50,211 nt of DNA, taken from positions 1 through 50,211 of the forward strand of contig QXWX01000053.1 in the NCBI GenBank assembly GCA_009911175.1. The letters are read 5' to 3'. This stretch comes from Lachnospiraceae bacterium (GTDB lineage Bacteria; Bacillota_A; Clostridia; Lachnospirales; Lachnospiraceae). A program made the translations under genes and the position numbers. The notes beneath the pieces are model-generated. The model was not told the origin of the DNA. It ran no database searches and worked only from the letters and a program-made list of their open reading frames with translations. The number at the start of each line of letters is the position of its first letter. The stretch's first letter is position 1. Positions 33,117 to 42,126 of the stretch are shown piece by piece.

Positions 33117-35470
33117 CTTATTTTTAAAAAAACTTGTAAAATACCAATCATTCCCTCATAATCAGCCCGGTCTGCTTCTGTGATCCGTTCCATACCGCAT
33201 TCTTTCAGACATGCGGTCGTCTTGGGACCAATGCTGAATGCCCGACACTGCTTCCATTCGTTTCCCGCAGCTTCCAGCAGGCGCCTTGCAGAGGATGCGC
33301 AGGTAAACAAGATTCCGTCGTACTCCTCCGGTTTTGGCAGCTTTTCCAGATCAGGCTTCACTGCCTGGTTCTCATAAACTTCAATTTCTTCGAACCGGCA
33401 GCAGTCTTCCAGTGCCGCTTTCAAATGTCTGTCTGCGTTTCCGGCTTTCAGATACCAGACCCGATCCTGGGGAGAAATCTGCTTTTTCAGCGCATCCGCC
33501 AGCGCGTCACTGTGAAATTCATCCGGGATCAGATCCGCGTAAAGCCCATGACCCTCCAGCATTTTTGCGGTCCTTCCGCCGATGGCCGCAATCCTGCACC
33601 CGGCCAGGCAGCGTATGTCCAGCCTGCTTTTTTCAAGACCTTCAAAAAATGCTTCTACCCCGTTTTGGCTTGTAAAGATCAGCCAGTCCGCCTGCTTCAT
33701 TTCCCCTGCGGAAAATATCCGTTCCGCACGCACGATCCTTCCCACCTGAATCTCATCCGCCGCCGCGCCCTGCTGCCGCAAAAGCGCTTTCAATTCGGTG
33801 GATTTTTCCCCGATTTTCGGAATCAAAAAGCGTTTTCCGAACAAAGGACGATTCTCATAAAAGTTCAGGCTGGTCCGGAGGGAAACCGCCTTCCCCACCA
33901 CAATGACCGCCGGAGAAACCAGTCCGGCCTCTCTGACCGTTTCCCCAATATGAGCCAGATCCGCCGTACAGGTTCTCTGTTCGGGAGTGGCGGCGCAGGA
34001 GATCACTGCTGCCTCCGTATCCGGAGACATGCCGGCCTCCATCAGCCCGAACGCAATCTCTTCTACCTTACGCAGTCCCATGAGGAAGACACAGGTTTCT
34101 TTTCCTTTTGCCATTGCTTCAAAGTCAATCTCCGCCAGCCCGTCCCTGCTGTTGTGGGCCGTCACTACGTGAAAGCCCTGTGCTTTTCCCCGGTGAGTAA
34201 CGGGAATCCCGGCATAGGCCAGTCCCCCAATGGCGGAGCTGATTCCCGGGATCACCTGAAAGTAGACTCCTTTTTCCGCCAGGAACAGTCCTTCCTCGCC
34301 GCCTCGTCCAAACACATACACATCCCCGCCCTTCAAGCGGACTGTTTTTTCATACCGCATACTTTTTTCCGCCAGAAGCTGATTGATCTCCTCCTGCTCC
34401 ATCGTATGGCGGTGGTCCGCCTTTCCCACATAGATCAGCTCACAGCCCGGCTTTGCCTCGTCCAAAAGCTCCGGGGAGGACAATCTGTCATAGATAATAC
34501 AGTCTGCCTCCCGAAGCGCCTGCAGCCCCTTCACCGTGATCAGCCCCGGATCTCCAGGACCGGCGCCCACCAGTGATACGGTTCCTGCCATCTGGCGGCG
34601 GATCTGAACAGCTGCTTCTTTTGCAAGCCGCTCCGGAACAGTTCCCCGGACTGCCGCATAAGCCAGCCTGCTCCCCGTCTCATTTCCAAACATGGCATCC
34701 AACTGATAGAGTCCGTCCGCTCCTTTCCTGCATACGGCTCCCACCGGAACATGACAGTCCCCGCCGATTTCACGCAAAAATCCCCTTTCCGCAGCAGCCG
34801 CCTGCTCCGTCTCTTCATCACTGAGCGCATCCAAAAGCTTCAAAAGCTCCGTCTCCCCCTCCCGGATCTCCAGGGCCAGAATTCCCTGGGCAGGGGCGGG
34901 GATCATCTCCTCCGGCTCCAGATACAGGGTGATCCGCTCCTCCATTCCCAGACGCCGGAGGCCTGCTGCCGCCAAAATGATGCCGTCCAGCTTTTCTTCT
35001 TCCATTTTGCGGAGTCTGGTGTCCACATTTCCGCGGATATTCACGACACGCAGATCCGGGCGCAGACGCTTGATCTGAAATTCCCTGCGTCTGCTGCCGG
35101 TCCCGATGGCGGCCCCCTTCGGCAGGTCCTCCAGCCGTTCTTTTTCCCGAAGGATCAGCGCGTCCCTGGGGTCCTCCCGCTTCCATGCCTTTGCAAACAG
35201 AAGTCCGGGCGCGGGATGGGAGGGCATATCCTTCATGCTGTGCACACCGATCTGTACCTCGCCGGACCATATTTTTTCCTCAATTTCTTTGACAAATACG
35301 CCTTTATCGCCGATCTCATGAAGGGGCTTGTCCAAAACCAGATCCCCCTTCGTTTTGATGATCTGGAGCTCAAATTCTTCCTCCGGATATGCCTGCGCAA
35401 GCCTGTCCCGCACATATTCCGCCTGTGCCAGTGCCAGCTTCGAGCCTCGTGTGCCGATTGTATACTTCAT
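33113..35470 (-). CDS. hemC/cobA/hemD: Fused HemC-SUMT-HemD tetrapyrrole enzyme
   Basis: Three enzymes are in one 785-residue chain. Residues 1-295 are porphobilinogen deaminase (IGTRGSKLALAQ; HSMKDMPS; the dipyrromethane Cys239 in GGDCHVPVG). Residues 297-537 are uroporphyrinogen III C-methyltransferase (VGAGPGDPGLITVKG; RLKGGDVYVFGRGGEE). Residues 545-785 are uroporphyrinogen III synthase (IFTSQNGVEAFFEGL; FTCASSARRLLEA). Together they turn porphobilinogen into precorrin-2. Such fusions are known in clostridia. It is the last gene of the operon; a terminator-like hairpin lies just upstream. Confidence 0.95.
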   Translation of the reverse strand: MKYTIGTRGSKLALAQAEYVRDRLAQAYPEEEFELQIIKTKGDLVLDKPLHEIGDKGVFVKEIEEKIWSGEVQIGVHSMKDMPSHPAPGLLFAKAWKREDPRDALILREKERLEDLPKGAAIGTGSRRREFQIKRLRPDLRVVNIRGNVDTRLRKMEEEKLDGIILAAAGLRRLGMEERITLYLEPEEMIPAPAQGILALEIREGETELLKLLDALSDEETEQAAAAERGFLREIGGDCHVPVGAVCRKGADGLYQLDAMFGNETGSRLAYAAVRGTVPERLAKEAAVQIRRQMAGTVSLVGAGPGDPGLITVKGLQALREADCIIYDRLSSPELLDEAKPGCELIYVGKADHRHTMEQEEINQLLAEKSMRYEKTVRLKGGDVYVFGRGGEEGLFLAEKGVYFQVIPGISSAIGGLAYAGIPVTHRGKAQGFHVVTAHNSRDGLAEIDFEAMAKGKETCVFLMGLRKVEEIAFGLMEAGMSPDTEAAVISCAATPEQRTCTADLAHIGETVREAGLVSPAVIVVGKAVSLRTSLNFYENRPLFGKRFLIPKIGEKSTELKALLRQQGAAADEIQVGRIVRAERIFSAGEMKQADWLIFTSQNGVEAFFEGLEKSRLDIRCLAGCRIAAIGGRTAKMLEGHGLYADLIPDEFHSDALADALKKQISPQDRVWYLKAGNADRHLKAALEDCCRFEEIEVYENQAVKPDLEKLPKPEEYDGILFTCASSARRLLEAAGNEWKQCRAFSIGPKTTACLKECGMERITEADRADYEGMIGILQVFLKIS

Positions 35471-35502
35471 ACATACCTCATCTCTTTCTACTGTTAAAAT
35501 AA

Positions 35503-35524
35503 GGGACTGTCCCAGGGACAGCCC
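35503..35524 (-). terminator. Hairpin between hemA and the hemC fusion
   Basis: GGGCTGTCC and GGACAGTCCC on the minus strand pair almost perfectly and are followed by TTATTTT. It may reduce expression of the fusion relative to hemA. Confidence 0.45.
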
Positions 35525-35570
35525 GCAAATTACAGGCTGCTTTCCAGCGCAGCCGTTTTTTCTGTTAAGA

Positions 35571-36797
35571 TCAGATCTGAAAAAGCTGTCGGATCAACCG
35601 CTGATACTCTTCCTGCTCTTCCTCCGTATCCAGGCGTTTCAGCTCCCGGATCGGCTCCCGCAGAAGCCGCTGCAAAGAGGCATTGAGTACCTTTTTCAGC
35701 AATTTTTTCTCCCGTTCTCCAAGTTCCATCTTCCGGTTCAGATATGTATAGCTGTCCTCTACGATCTCCCCGCATCGCTGCTGCAGCGACTCAATGGTAG
35801 AGTCCATCCGGCTCTGCAACAACCAGCCCATTGTTTCCTGCAGCGCTTCTCTGATCATTTCCCGGCTTTTCTCTGCCAGAGCTTCCCTTTCCCTCCGGTG
35901 GCTGGCCGCAATCTCCTGCAGTGTGTCCAGGTTGATCAGCGTGACCCGCGGTTCCTCTGCAAATGCGGTATCCACATCCCTGGGCGCTGCCAGATCCAGC
36001 ATGGTCAGGCGCCTTTTCGGTACAAAATCCTCCCGGCGTAGGACCAGATGTGGGGACGCTGTAGCTGATACTACAATATCACATTTTTTCAGAACTTCAT
36101 ATCTTTCCTCATAAGAAATGATTTCTATTTCAGGAAAGTCCTCCCGCAGCCGTCTGGCATGCGCGTCTGTCCTGCTGCATGCAGATATGCGGACTGCCTG
36201 ATATTCAAAAAGATATTTCAAAGCCAGCACAGCCGTTTTTCCGCTGCCGATCACAAGGATCCGTTTCCCGGCGATCCCGCAGGCTTCTTCCAGCTTCCGG
36301 ATGCCGATATAGCTGACGGACAGCGGTTTTTCGCTGATCTTCAATCCAGTTTTGATCCGCTTGGCACAGGCAACGGCATCCCGGACAACCTTGTTTAATT
36401 CCTTGCCCCCGTATCCCATAGTCCTGGCGTAATCCAGAGCATCCTTCACCTGGCCCAGAATCTGGTCCTCTCCCAGAACAAGAGATTCCAGTCCCGCCGC
36501 AATCCGGAACAGGTAGACAAAAGCCGCCTCCCCCGAGAGCGTGACCAGATACACCTTCACCTCCACAGCCGGAAACATTTCCTCGTAGATCTGACACAGC
36601 GCTTCACATTGTCTTTCTTCTATATAAAAATAAAAAACCTCGCTCCGATTGCAGGTGGACAGCACCATGCACTGCTGGATTCCCGCAGCTTCGGCCTTTC
36701 GGAAAAAATCCAGCTTCATCGCATCCGTAAACGCGGTTTTATCGCGGATATCAAGGCTCGCGTTTTTATAATTGATTCCCAAAAATCCAAATTGCAT
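35571..36797 (-). CDS. hemA: Glutamyl-tRNA reductase
   Basis: This enzyme reduces glutamyl-tRNA to glutamate-1-semialdehyde with NADPH, the first step of the C5 pathway. The catalytic Cys49 lies in VLSTCNRSEVFYF. The NADP-binding segment GKRILVIGSGKTAVLALKYL is at about 172-191, and the SVSYIGIRKLEEACG and VVSATASPHLVL segments are typical. The C-terminal dimerisation helix is present, giving 408 residues. It follows hemL with a 144-base gap that carries a palindromic repeat. Confidence 0.95.
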   Translation of the reverse strand: MQFGFLGINYKNASLDIRDKTAFTDAMKLDFFRKAEAAGIQQCMVLSTCNRSEVFYFYIEERQCEALCQIYEEMFPAVEVKVYLVTLSGEAAFVYLFRIAAGLESLVLGEDQILGQVKDALDYARTMGYGGKELNKVVRDAVACAKRIKTGLKISEKPLSVSYIGIRKLEEACGIAGKRILVIGSGKTAVLALKYLFEYQAVRISACSRTDAHARRLREDFPEIEIISYEERYEVLKKCDIVVSATASPHLVLRREDFVPKRRLTMLDLAAPRDVDTAFAEEPRVTLINLDTLQEIAASHRREREALAEKSREMIREALQETMGWLLQSRMDSTIESLQQRCGEIVEDSYTYLNRKMELGEREKKLLKKVLNASLQRLLREPIRELKRLDTEEEQEEYQRLIRQLFQI

Positions 36798-36857
36798 CCC
36801 GCTGTCTCTCCTTCTATCTGAAAAAACTTCCTCCGTCTGTTTTTCGCGTCACATGTA

Positions 36858-36923
36858 AGGAAATACATGAAAAAAACTTATGCCTCTCAACTTGTCTGCA
36901 CAAGTTATTTTCCTACAGTTCCT
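36858..36923. repeat. Dispersed palindromic repeat, copy 3, inside the hem operon
   Basis: On the plus strand AGGAAATACATGAAAAAAAC (from 36858) faces AAGTTATTTTCCTACAGTTC (ending 36923). The inner sequence shares CTGCACAAGTT with the copy at 2692. It lies between hemL and hemA, so it will be transcribed as a hairpin in the operon mRNA. Confidence 0.75.
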
Positions 36924-36941
36924 AATACAGTTGAGACGGGT

Positions 36942-38219
36942 CTATATCATTCTGCGCAGGCAGTCCCGGATGACCCGGCAGGTAGTTTCGATATCCTCCC
37001 CGGTATGGGCATCCGATACAAACATCGCCTCAAACTGGGAGGGCGCCGTATAAATCCCATGATCCAGCAGATATCCGAAATATTCTGCGTACCATGCGGT
37101 ATCCGAAGATACAGCGCTCTCATAATCCGTCACCTGCTCCGGAGTAAAAAAGATGCTCAAAAGGGAGCCGATCCGGTTGACGCATACGGCCTCCCCGGCA
37201 GCTTCCCTGACTGACTCGGCGATCCGTACTGCCTTTTCCTCCAGCCTTTGGTAGATACCGGGATCTTCTCTGAGAATCCGGAGGGTTTCCAGCCCTGCTG
37301 CCGTCGCAATGGGGTTTCCTGACAGGGTTCCCGCCTGGTACACCGGCCCCAGCGGTGAGATCATTTCCATGATCCCGCGCTTCCCTCCGTAGACACCGAT
37401 GGGCATTCCGCCTCCCACGATTTTGCCGAGAGTCGTCAGATCTGGCGTCACATGAAAATACTCCTGGGCACCGCCAAGCGCCAGCCGGAAGCCTGTGATC
37501 ACTTCATCAAAGATCAAAAGCGCGCCGTTTTGTTTCGTAATTTCCCGCAAAAATTCCAGAAAGCCGCGAGCTGGGGGCACCACTCCCATATTGGCCGCAA
37601 CCGGCTCCACCACCACGGCGGCAATCTCTTCCGGATTGGCCTGGAACAGCGCTTCCACCGAAGCCGGATCATTGTACAGGGCCACCAGGGTATTTTTTGT
37701 ATAATCCGCGGGAACTCCGGCGCTGTCCGGCACTGAGGTGGTCAATGCGGCGGAACCGGCCTTGACCAGAAGCCCGTCCGAATGCCCATGATAGCAGCCC
37801 TTGAATTTGATGATCTTGTCCCGTTGCGTATACCCCCTCGCTACCCGGATCGCGCTCATCACCGCCTCCGTGCCGGAGCTGACCAGACGACTCACCTCCA
37901 TGGATGGGATCAGCTCCGCAAGCAATTCCGCCATCTGCACCTCTTGTTCCGTAGGCGCGCCGTAGGTCAGCCCGTATCCGCACGCCTCCCGGACCTTTTC
38001 GATCACTCGGGGATGGGCATGTCCCAGGATTCCCGGTCCCCAGGAGCAGACATAATCGATCATCTCATTTCCATCCACATCCACGATCCTGCTTCCATGG
38101 GCGGACGCTATAAACCGGGGTGTCCGTCCTACGGAGCCAAAAGCGCGCACCGGACTGTTCACTCCCCCCGGAATATGGCGTTTTGCCGCTTCAAACAGCT
38201 CTCTTGATCTTGTATCCAT
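36942..38219 (-). CDS. hemL: Glutamate-1-semialdehyde 2,1-aminomutase
   Basis: This PLP enzyme converts glutamate-1-semialdehyde to 5-aminolevulinate. Landmarks are HIPGGVNSPVRAF near the start, SGTEAVMSAIRVARGYTQRD, GCYHGHSDGLLVKAGS, Asp238 in IFDEVITGFR and the PLP lysine 266 in LTTLGKIVGGGMPIG. I chose ATG 38219 because AGGAG lies seven bases upstream, which leaves two bases after the hemB stop. The length of 425 residues is normal. Confidence 0.96.
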   Translation of the reverse strand: MDTRSRELFEAAKRHIPGGVNSPVRAFGSVGRTPRFIASAHGSRIVDVDGNEMIDYVCSWGPGILGHAHPRVIEKVREACGYGLTYGAPTEQEVQMAELLAELIPSMEVSRLVSSGTEAVMSAIRVARGYTQRDKIIKFKGCYHGHSDGLLVKAGSAALTTSVPDSAGVPADYTKNTLVALYNDPASVEALFQANPEEIAAVVVEPVAANMGVVPPARGFLEFLREITKQNGALLIFDEVITGFRLALGGAQEYFHVTPDLTTLGKIVGGGMPIGVYGGKRGIMEMISPLGPVYQAGTLSGNPIATAAGLETLRILREDPGIYQRLEEKAVRIAESVREAAGEAVCVNRIGSLLSIFFTPEQVTDYESAVSSDTAWYAEYFGYLLDHGIYTAPSQFEAMFVSDAHTGEDIETTCRVIRDCLRRMI

Positions 38220-38221
38220 TT

Positions 38222-39196
38222 CTATTCTCCTTCCCGAATCCACCTTGCGGCATCCAGAGCATGATACGTAATGATCATCTTTGCCCCGGCGCGCTTTAAG
38301 CCCACCAAAATCTCCAGGACGATCTTCCTTTCATCAATCCATCCGTTTTCTGCTGCCGCCTTCACCATGGAATATTCCCCGCTCACATTGTAGGCCACCA
38401 CCGGCACATTATAAGACGCGGTAATCTCCTTTATGATATCCATATAGGCCATGGCAGGCTTGGCAATGATCAGATCCGCCCCTTCCAGCAGGTCTTCCTC
38501 CACCTCCCGCAGGGCTTCCCGTCCATTTGCCGGATCCATCTGGTAGGTCCTGCGGTCGCCGAAGCCCGGCGCCGAGTGGGCCGCGTCACGGAAGGGCCCG
38601 TAAAATCCGGAAGCAAATTTGGCGCTGTATGCCATGATAGGAATCTGGACAAATCCGTTCCCGTCCAGAGCCTCCCGGATGGCCCTTACCCGGTTGTCCA
38701 TCATGTCGCTGGGCGCGATGATATCCGCCCCGGCTCCGGCATAGCTGACTGCGGTCCTGGCTAAAAGCGGCAGGGTTTCGTCATTCAGGATGATCCCTTC
38801 CTTCACCAGACCGCAGTGTCCGTGGGAGGTATACTCGCAGAGACAGACATCCGCGATCACGATCAGATCTCTGTATTTTTCCTGCGATTTTATCAGACGA
38901 ATGGCCTGCTGCACGATTCCCTGATCGTCATAGGCGCCGCTGCCCACTTCATCCTTGTGGGCGGGAATTCCGAACAAAAGGACCGACAAAATCCCGGCTT
39001 CCACGATCCGGTCCAGCTCCTCCGGCAGCCGGTCGATGGAATACTGGCAGATGCCCGGCATCGAATCCACCGGGCTGCACAGGTTTTCTCCCTCCATGAC
39101 AAAGATCGGGCAGATCAGCTCGTCCACCCGAAGATGGTTCTCCCTCACCATGCTCCGCATGGCCGGGCTGACTCTCAGTCTTCTCATTCTCTCCAT
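38222..39196 (-). CDS. hemB: Delta-aminolevulinic acid dehydratase
   Basis: This enzyme condenses two 5-aminolevulinate molecules to porphobilinogen. The zinc site is ADVCLCEYTSHGHCG with Cys118, Cys120 and Cys128, so it is the zinc-dependent type. The Schiff-base lysines are Lys193 (MAYSAKFASGFYGPFRDAA) and Lys246 (IIAKPAMAYMDII). The length of 324 residues is typical. It follows the dehydrogenase gene by seven bases and abuts hemL. Confidence 0.96.
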   Translation of the reverse strand: MERMRRLRVSPAMRSMVRENHLRVDELICPIFVMEGENLCSPVDSMPGICQYSIDRLPEELDRIVEAGILSVLLFGIPAHKDEVGSGAYDDQGIVQQAIRLIKSQEKYRDLIVIADVCLCEYTSHGHCGLVKEGIILNDETLPLLARTAVSYAGAGADIIAPSDMMDNRVRAIREALDGNGFVQIPIMAYSAKFASGFYGPFRDAAHSAPGFGDRRTYQMDPANGREALREVEEDLLEGADLIIAKPAMAYMDIIKEITASYNVPVVAYNVSGEYSMVKAAAENGWIDERKIVLEILVGLKRAGAKMIITYHALDAARWIREGE

Positions 39197-39203
39197 GATC
39201 CGT

Positions 39204-39821
39204 TCATCCTTTCCTCATATTTTGTAATATGATCTCATCTATTTTTTCAGAAGAAGGAACCTCACCCGTTTTCAGGCCCATCTCCAAAATTTCCTGATAG
39301 ATTGTTTTTCTCATACTCTCCGAACCCAAATGTCTCAGCCTTTCCCGCAGGGCTCCCAATATTTCTGCCAGTTCCCCCAGCAGGGAAGTCATTGCCGGCA
39401 TGGCCTGTGCTTTCAGATATTGGGAAATGAGCGGACTCTGTCCTCCGCTGGAAAACGCTGCCACCACTTCCCCTTCTTTCAGATAAGCAGGAAAGAGAAA
39501 GCTGCAGTCCTCCCTCTGATCCACCGCATTGACCGGGATCTTCCTATCCCGGCAGGCCCGACTGATCCGATGATTCTCTTCCGGGTCGCCGGTGGCCGCG
39601 ACTACCAGCTCCTGTCCCGTCAGATCACAGCTTTCAAACCTTTTTTCGCGGCATACAATGCCTTCCTCCGCCCGCAGCTCCGGCAGGATGTCCGGAGCCA
39701 CAACCGTGACCCATGCTCCGAATTCCAGGAGTGTCTCCGCCTTGCGCAGAGCTATCTTTCCTCCTCCCGCTATCAGGCAGGGCTTGTCTTTCAGCTCAAT
39801 AAACATGGGAAAATATGACAT
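39204..39821 (-). CDS. Precorrin-2 dehydrogenase, Met8/SirC type
   Basis: This NAD-dependent enzyme oxidises precorrin-2 to sirohydrochlorin and in some members inserts iron. Residues 1-110 form a Rossmann fold (CLIAGGGKIALRKAETLLEF, VVAPDILPEL, VVAATGDPEENHRISRACRD). The rest is the dimerisation and C-terminal domain (FSSGGQSPLISQYLK). I chose ATG 39821 (MSYFPMF) because AAGGAGG is nine bases upstream. It is the first gene of the operon and lies five bases beyond a terminator-like hairpin. Confidence 0.9.
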   Translation of the reverse strand: MSYFPMFIELKDKPCLIAGGGKIALRKAETLLEFGAWVTVVAPDILPELRAEEGIVCREKRFESCDLTGQELVVAATGDPEENHRISRACRDRKIPVNAVDQREDCSFLFPAYLKEGEVVAAFSSGGQSPLISQYLKAQAMPAMTSLLGELAEILGALRERLRHLGSESMRKTIYQEILEMGLKTGEVPSSEKIDEIILQNMRKG

Positions 39822-39839
39822 CTGATTTTCCTCCTTACC

Positions 39840-39883
39840 AAAAAATCCCTGCCCATACAAATTCGTCTTGTATCCGGCAGGGA
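39840..39883 (-). terminator. Attenuator-like terminator before the tetrapyrrole operon
   Basis: On the minus strand TCCCTGCC plus ATACAA pairs with TTTGTAT and GGCAGGGA, followed by six U (39845-39840). Only five bases separate the U-tract from the ribosome site at 39830-39836, so no promoter fits after it. The operon must be reached by read-through from a promoter above or from the trpB-like gene. A second dyad, AATCCACAG/CTGTGGATT, lies at about 39912-39938. Confidence 0.75.
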
Positions 39884-39981
39884 CTTTCAAATACATTGTT
39901 ACAATCCACAGTCCGATAGTGGAAGGAACTGTGGATTACAGCATGCGGTTCCGGCTGTTATATTACCTTCTCCGAAAATGC

Positions 39982-41352
39982 TCAGAACCTGGGAAGCCCT
40001 GCTAATCCGGCTTTCAGATCTTCATCCGTAGGAATATAATCGCTCATCTCACCATTGTGGAACTTCTCATAAGCATACATGTCAAAATATCCGGTTCCTG
40101 TCAGGCCGAACAGGATGGTCTTCTCTTCCCCGGTCTCTTTACATTTCATCGCTTCATCGATGGCGATCCGAATCGCATGGCTGCTCTCCGGCGCGGGCAG
40201 GATTCCCTCCACCCTTGCAAACTGTTCTGCCGCTTTAAATACGGAGGTCTGTTCTACGGATCTTGCTTCCATGTAGCCATCCGCATAAAGCTGGGACAGA
40301 ACGGAGCTCATTCCGTGATATCTCAGGCCTCCCGCATGATTTGCCGACGGGATGAAGCCGCTTCCTAGGGTATACATCTTCGCCAGCGGGCAAACCATAC
40401 CCGTATCGCAGAAATCATACGCATATACGCCTCTGGTCAGGCTCGGGCAGGATGCCGGCTCAACCGCGATAAACTGATAATCCGCCTCGCCCCGCAGCTT
40501 TTCACCCATGAACGGAGATATTAATCCGCCCAGGTTCGAGCCGCCGCCCGCGCATCCGATGATGATATCCGGCTTGATGCCGTATTTGTCCATGGCCGTC
40601 TTGGTCTCTACACCGATGATCGACTGATGGAGCAGGACCTGATTCAGAACGCTGCCCAGTACATAACGGTATCCCTCTGAATGGGTGGCAACCTCGACCG
40701 CTTCCGAGATGGCGCATCCAAGACTTCCTGTGGTTCCCGGATGTTCTGCCAGGATCCTGCGTCCGACCTCTGTCGTCTCTGACGGTGAGGGAGTCACGCT
40801 GGCGCCGTAGGTGCGCATCACTTCTCTCCGGAACGGCTTTTGCTCGTAGGAGCATTTTACCATATACACCTTACAGTCCAGGTCCAGATAGGAGCATGCC
40901 ATAGACAGCGCGGTTCCCCACTGTCCGGCTCCGGTCTCCGTTGTCACGCCTTTGAGGCCCTGTTCCTTTGCGTAAAATGCCTGTGCAATAGCAGAATTGA
41001 GCTTGTGGCTTCCGCTTGTATTATTTCCTTCGAACTTGTAATAAATCTTTGCCGGAGTCTGCAGCTTTTCCTCCAGGCAGTACGCCCGTACCAGCGGCGA
41101 CGGACGGTACATCTTATAGAAATCCCGGATCTTTTTCGGGATCTCGATATGACGGTTGTCATTGTCCAGCTCCTGCTTCACCAGCTCTTCACAGAACACC
41201 ATGCCAAGCTCTTCGGCTGTCATCGGCTCGTGAGTCCCCGGATTCAGAAGCGGCGCCGGCTTGTTCTTCATATCCGCGCGGACATTGTACCAATCCTTGG
41301 GCATCTCACTTTCTTCCAGATAAATCTTGTAGGGAATCTTGTTCTCACTCAT
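39982..41352 (-). CDS. trpB2: TrpB2-type tryptophan synthase beta-like enzyme
   Basis: This PLP enzyme of the second TrpB family makes tryptophan from indole and serine, usually without a TrpA partner. KFEGNNTSGSHKLNSA carries the PLP lysine 117. ETGAGQWGTALSMAC, GCAGGGSNLGGLI (phosphate cup) and EPASCPSLTRGVYAYD follow. The length of 456 residues is longer than TrpB1. A T-box leader with a candidate UGG specifier precedes it, which fits control by uncharged tRNA-Trp. No other trp gene is in the window. Confidence 0.92.
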   Translation of the reverse strand: MSENKIPYKIYLEESEMPKDWYNVRADMKNKPAPLLNPGTHEPMTAEELGMVFCEELVKQELDNDNRHIEIPKKIRDFYKMYRPSPLVRAYCLEEKLQTPAKIYYKFEGNNTSGSHKLNSAIAQAFYAKEQGLKGVTTETGAGQWGTALSMACSYLDLDCKVYMVKCSYEQKPFRREVMRTYGASVTPSPSETTEVGRRILAEHPGTTGSLGCAISEAVEVATHSEGYRYVLGSVLNQVLLHQSIIGVETKTAMDKYGIKPDIIIGCAGGGSNLGGLISPFMGEKLRGEADYQFIAVEPASCPSLTRGVYAYDFCDTGMVCPLAKMYTLGSGFIPSANHAGGLRYHGMSSVLSQLYADGYMEARSVEQTSVFKAAEQFARVEGILPAPESSHAIRIAIDEAMKCKETGEEKTILFGLTGTGYFDMYAYEKFHNGEMSDYIPTDEDLKAGLAGLPRF

Positions 41353-41452
41353 TGTTTTATTCTCCTTTCATTTTCCGCAGATCCTGCGGCCTTGACGCAG
41401 CCGCGGCTTTCTTCGGGATGACCGGCTTTTGTCCGGTTTCTATATACCTTAT

Positions 41453-41493
41453 AGGAACTATGCAAAAATAACTTGCAATTTTTCGCGGTTCCT
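41453..41493. repeat. Dispersed palindromic repeat, short copy
   Basis: AGGAACTATGCAAAAATAAC (from 41453) faces GCAATTTTTCGCGGTTCCT (41475-41493). The loop is shorter than in other copies. It lies between the T-box terminator and the trpB2 gene. Confidence 0.55.
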
Positions 41494-41511
41494 ACCGTTT
41501 TCTCCTGCATA

Positions 41512-41868
41512 ATAAAAAGCCCTCATCCCACACAATATCATACTATTGCAGGGACAAGAGCTGTACGAATCTAATATCGTGTCCGCGCTCCTGCGGTGCC
41601 ACCCGGCTTGGTGCTATAAGCACCCTCTCATGCATACTGACATATGCGCCTTTGTTAACGGAGTACTCTCTCCGGCTATCCTACTGCGGATCCTGTACCG
41701 CTCTCCTGCCGCCGCTTCAATGTCATGCGGTCCGATACGCTGTAACAAGTATCCCCTTCAGTTCGCCCTCAGAAGCCCATTCCTCCATGCCCTGGCCCGC
41801 TGCAATCCCACCGCCTGCAGCTCTCTGTGCGGCAGAAACAAAAAGTACTTGCTCTTCCTCAACGGTTT
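41512..41868 (-). promoter_or_regulatory. T-box leader, probable tryptophan specificity
   Basis: The T-box core GGGTGGCACCGC is at 41604-41593 on the minus strand. Stem I features (AGAGAG, GGTGGGATTGCAG) lie near 41800-41830. GGAATGGGC at about 41775-41785 puts a UGG triplet in the expected specifier position. The terminator is AGCTCTTGTCCC with GGGATGAGGGCT (41562-41551 and 41530-41519) followed by TTTTTATT. Uncharged tRNA should stabilise the antiterminator and allow trpB2 transcription. Confidence 0.88.
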
Positions 41869-41874
41869 AAAAAA

Positions 41875-41903
41875 ACTTTACCACACACGCCGGAGACTGT
41901 CAA
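41875..41903 (-). promoter_or_regulatory. Promoter of the T-box/trpB2 unit
   Basis: On the minus strand TTGACA (41903-41898) and TAAAGT (41880-41875) are 17 bases apart. The predicted start near 41868 fits the beginning of stem I. Confidence 0.75.
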
Positions 41904-41958
41904 CCCGTTTTTTTGCAAAAAATCCCTGTACCGTCCGTAAAAGTTACATGTCACACAC

Positions 41959-42092
41959 TGACCAATCACTACGCTGATTGGTCAGGAAGATGCACATAAA
42001 AGCTGGGATTCAGGCCGTCCATTGCCGTAGGCAATTTTAAATGACGGCCTGAGTTACAGGGCACGCCTGGTCAAGGTGTGACCTGTAGCCCG
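41959..42092. other. Three consecutive hairpins
   Basis: The arms are CTGACCAATC/GATTGGTCAG (41959-41968, 41976-41985), CAGGCCGTC/GACGGCCTG (42011-42019, 42043-42051) with an inner ATTGCC/GGCAAT, and TTACAGGGCAC/GTGTGACCTGTA (about 42054-42088). None has a U-tract. They fill the gap between ung and the T-box promoter. Confidence 0.6.
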
Positions 42093-42126
42093 TAAAAACT
42101 GCCGTCTGCCGCACTGCTGTTTTTGT

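Noticed and set aside
33425..34576. 383-codon frame opposite the hem fusion
   Set aside because: It is an antisense shadow with low-complexity basic content and no start signal.
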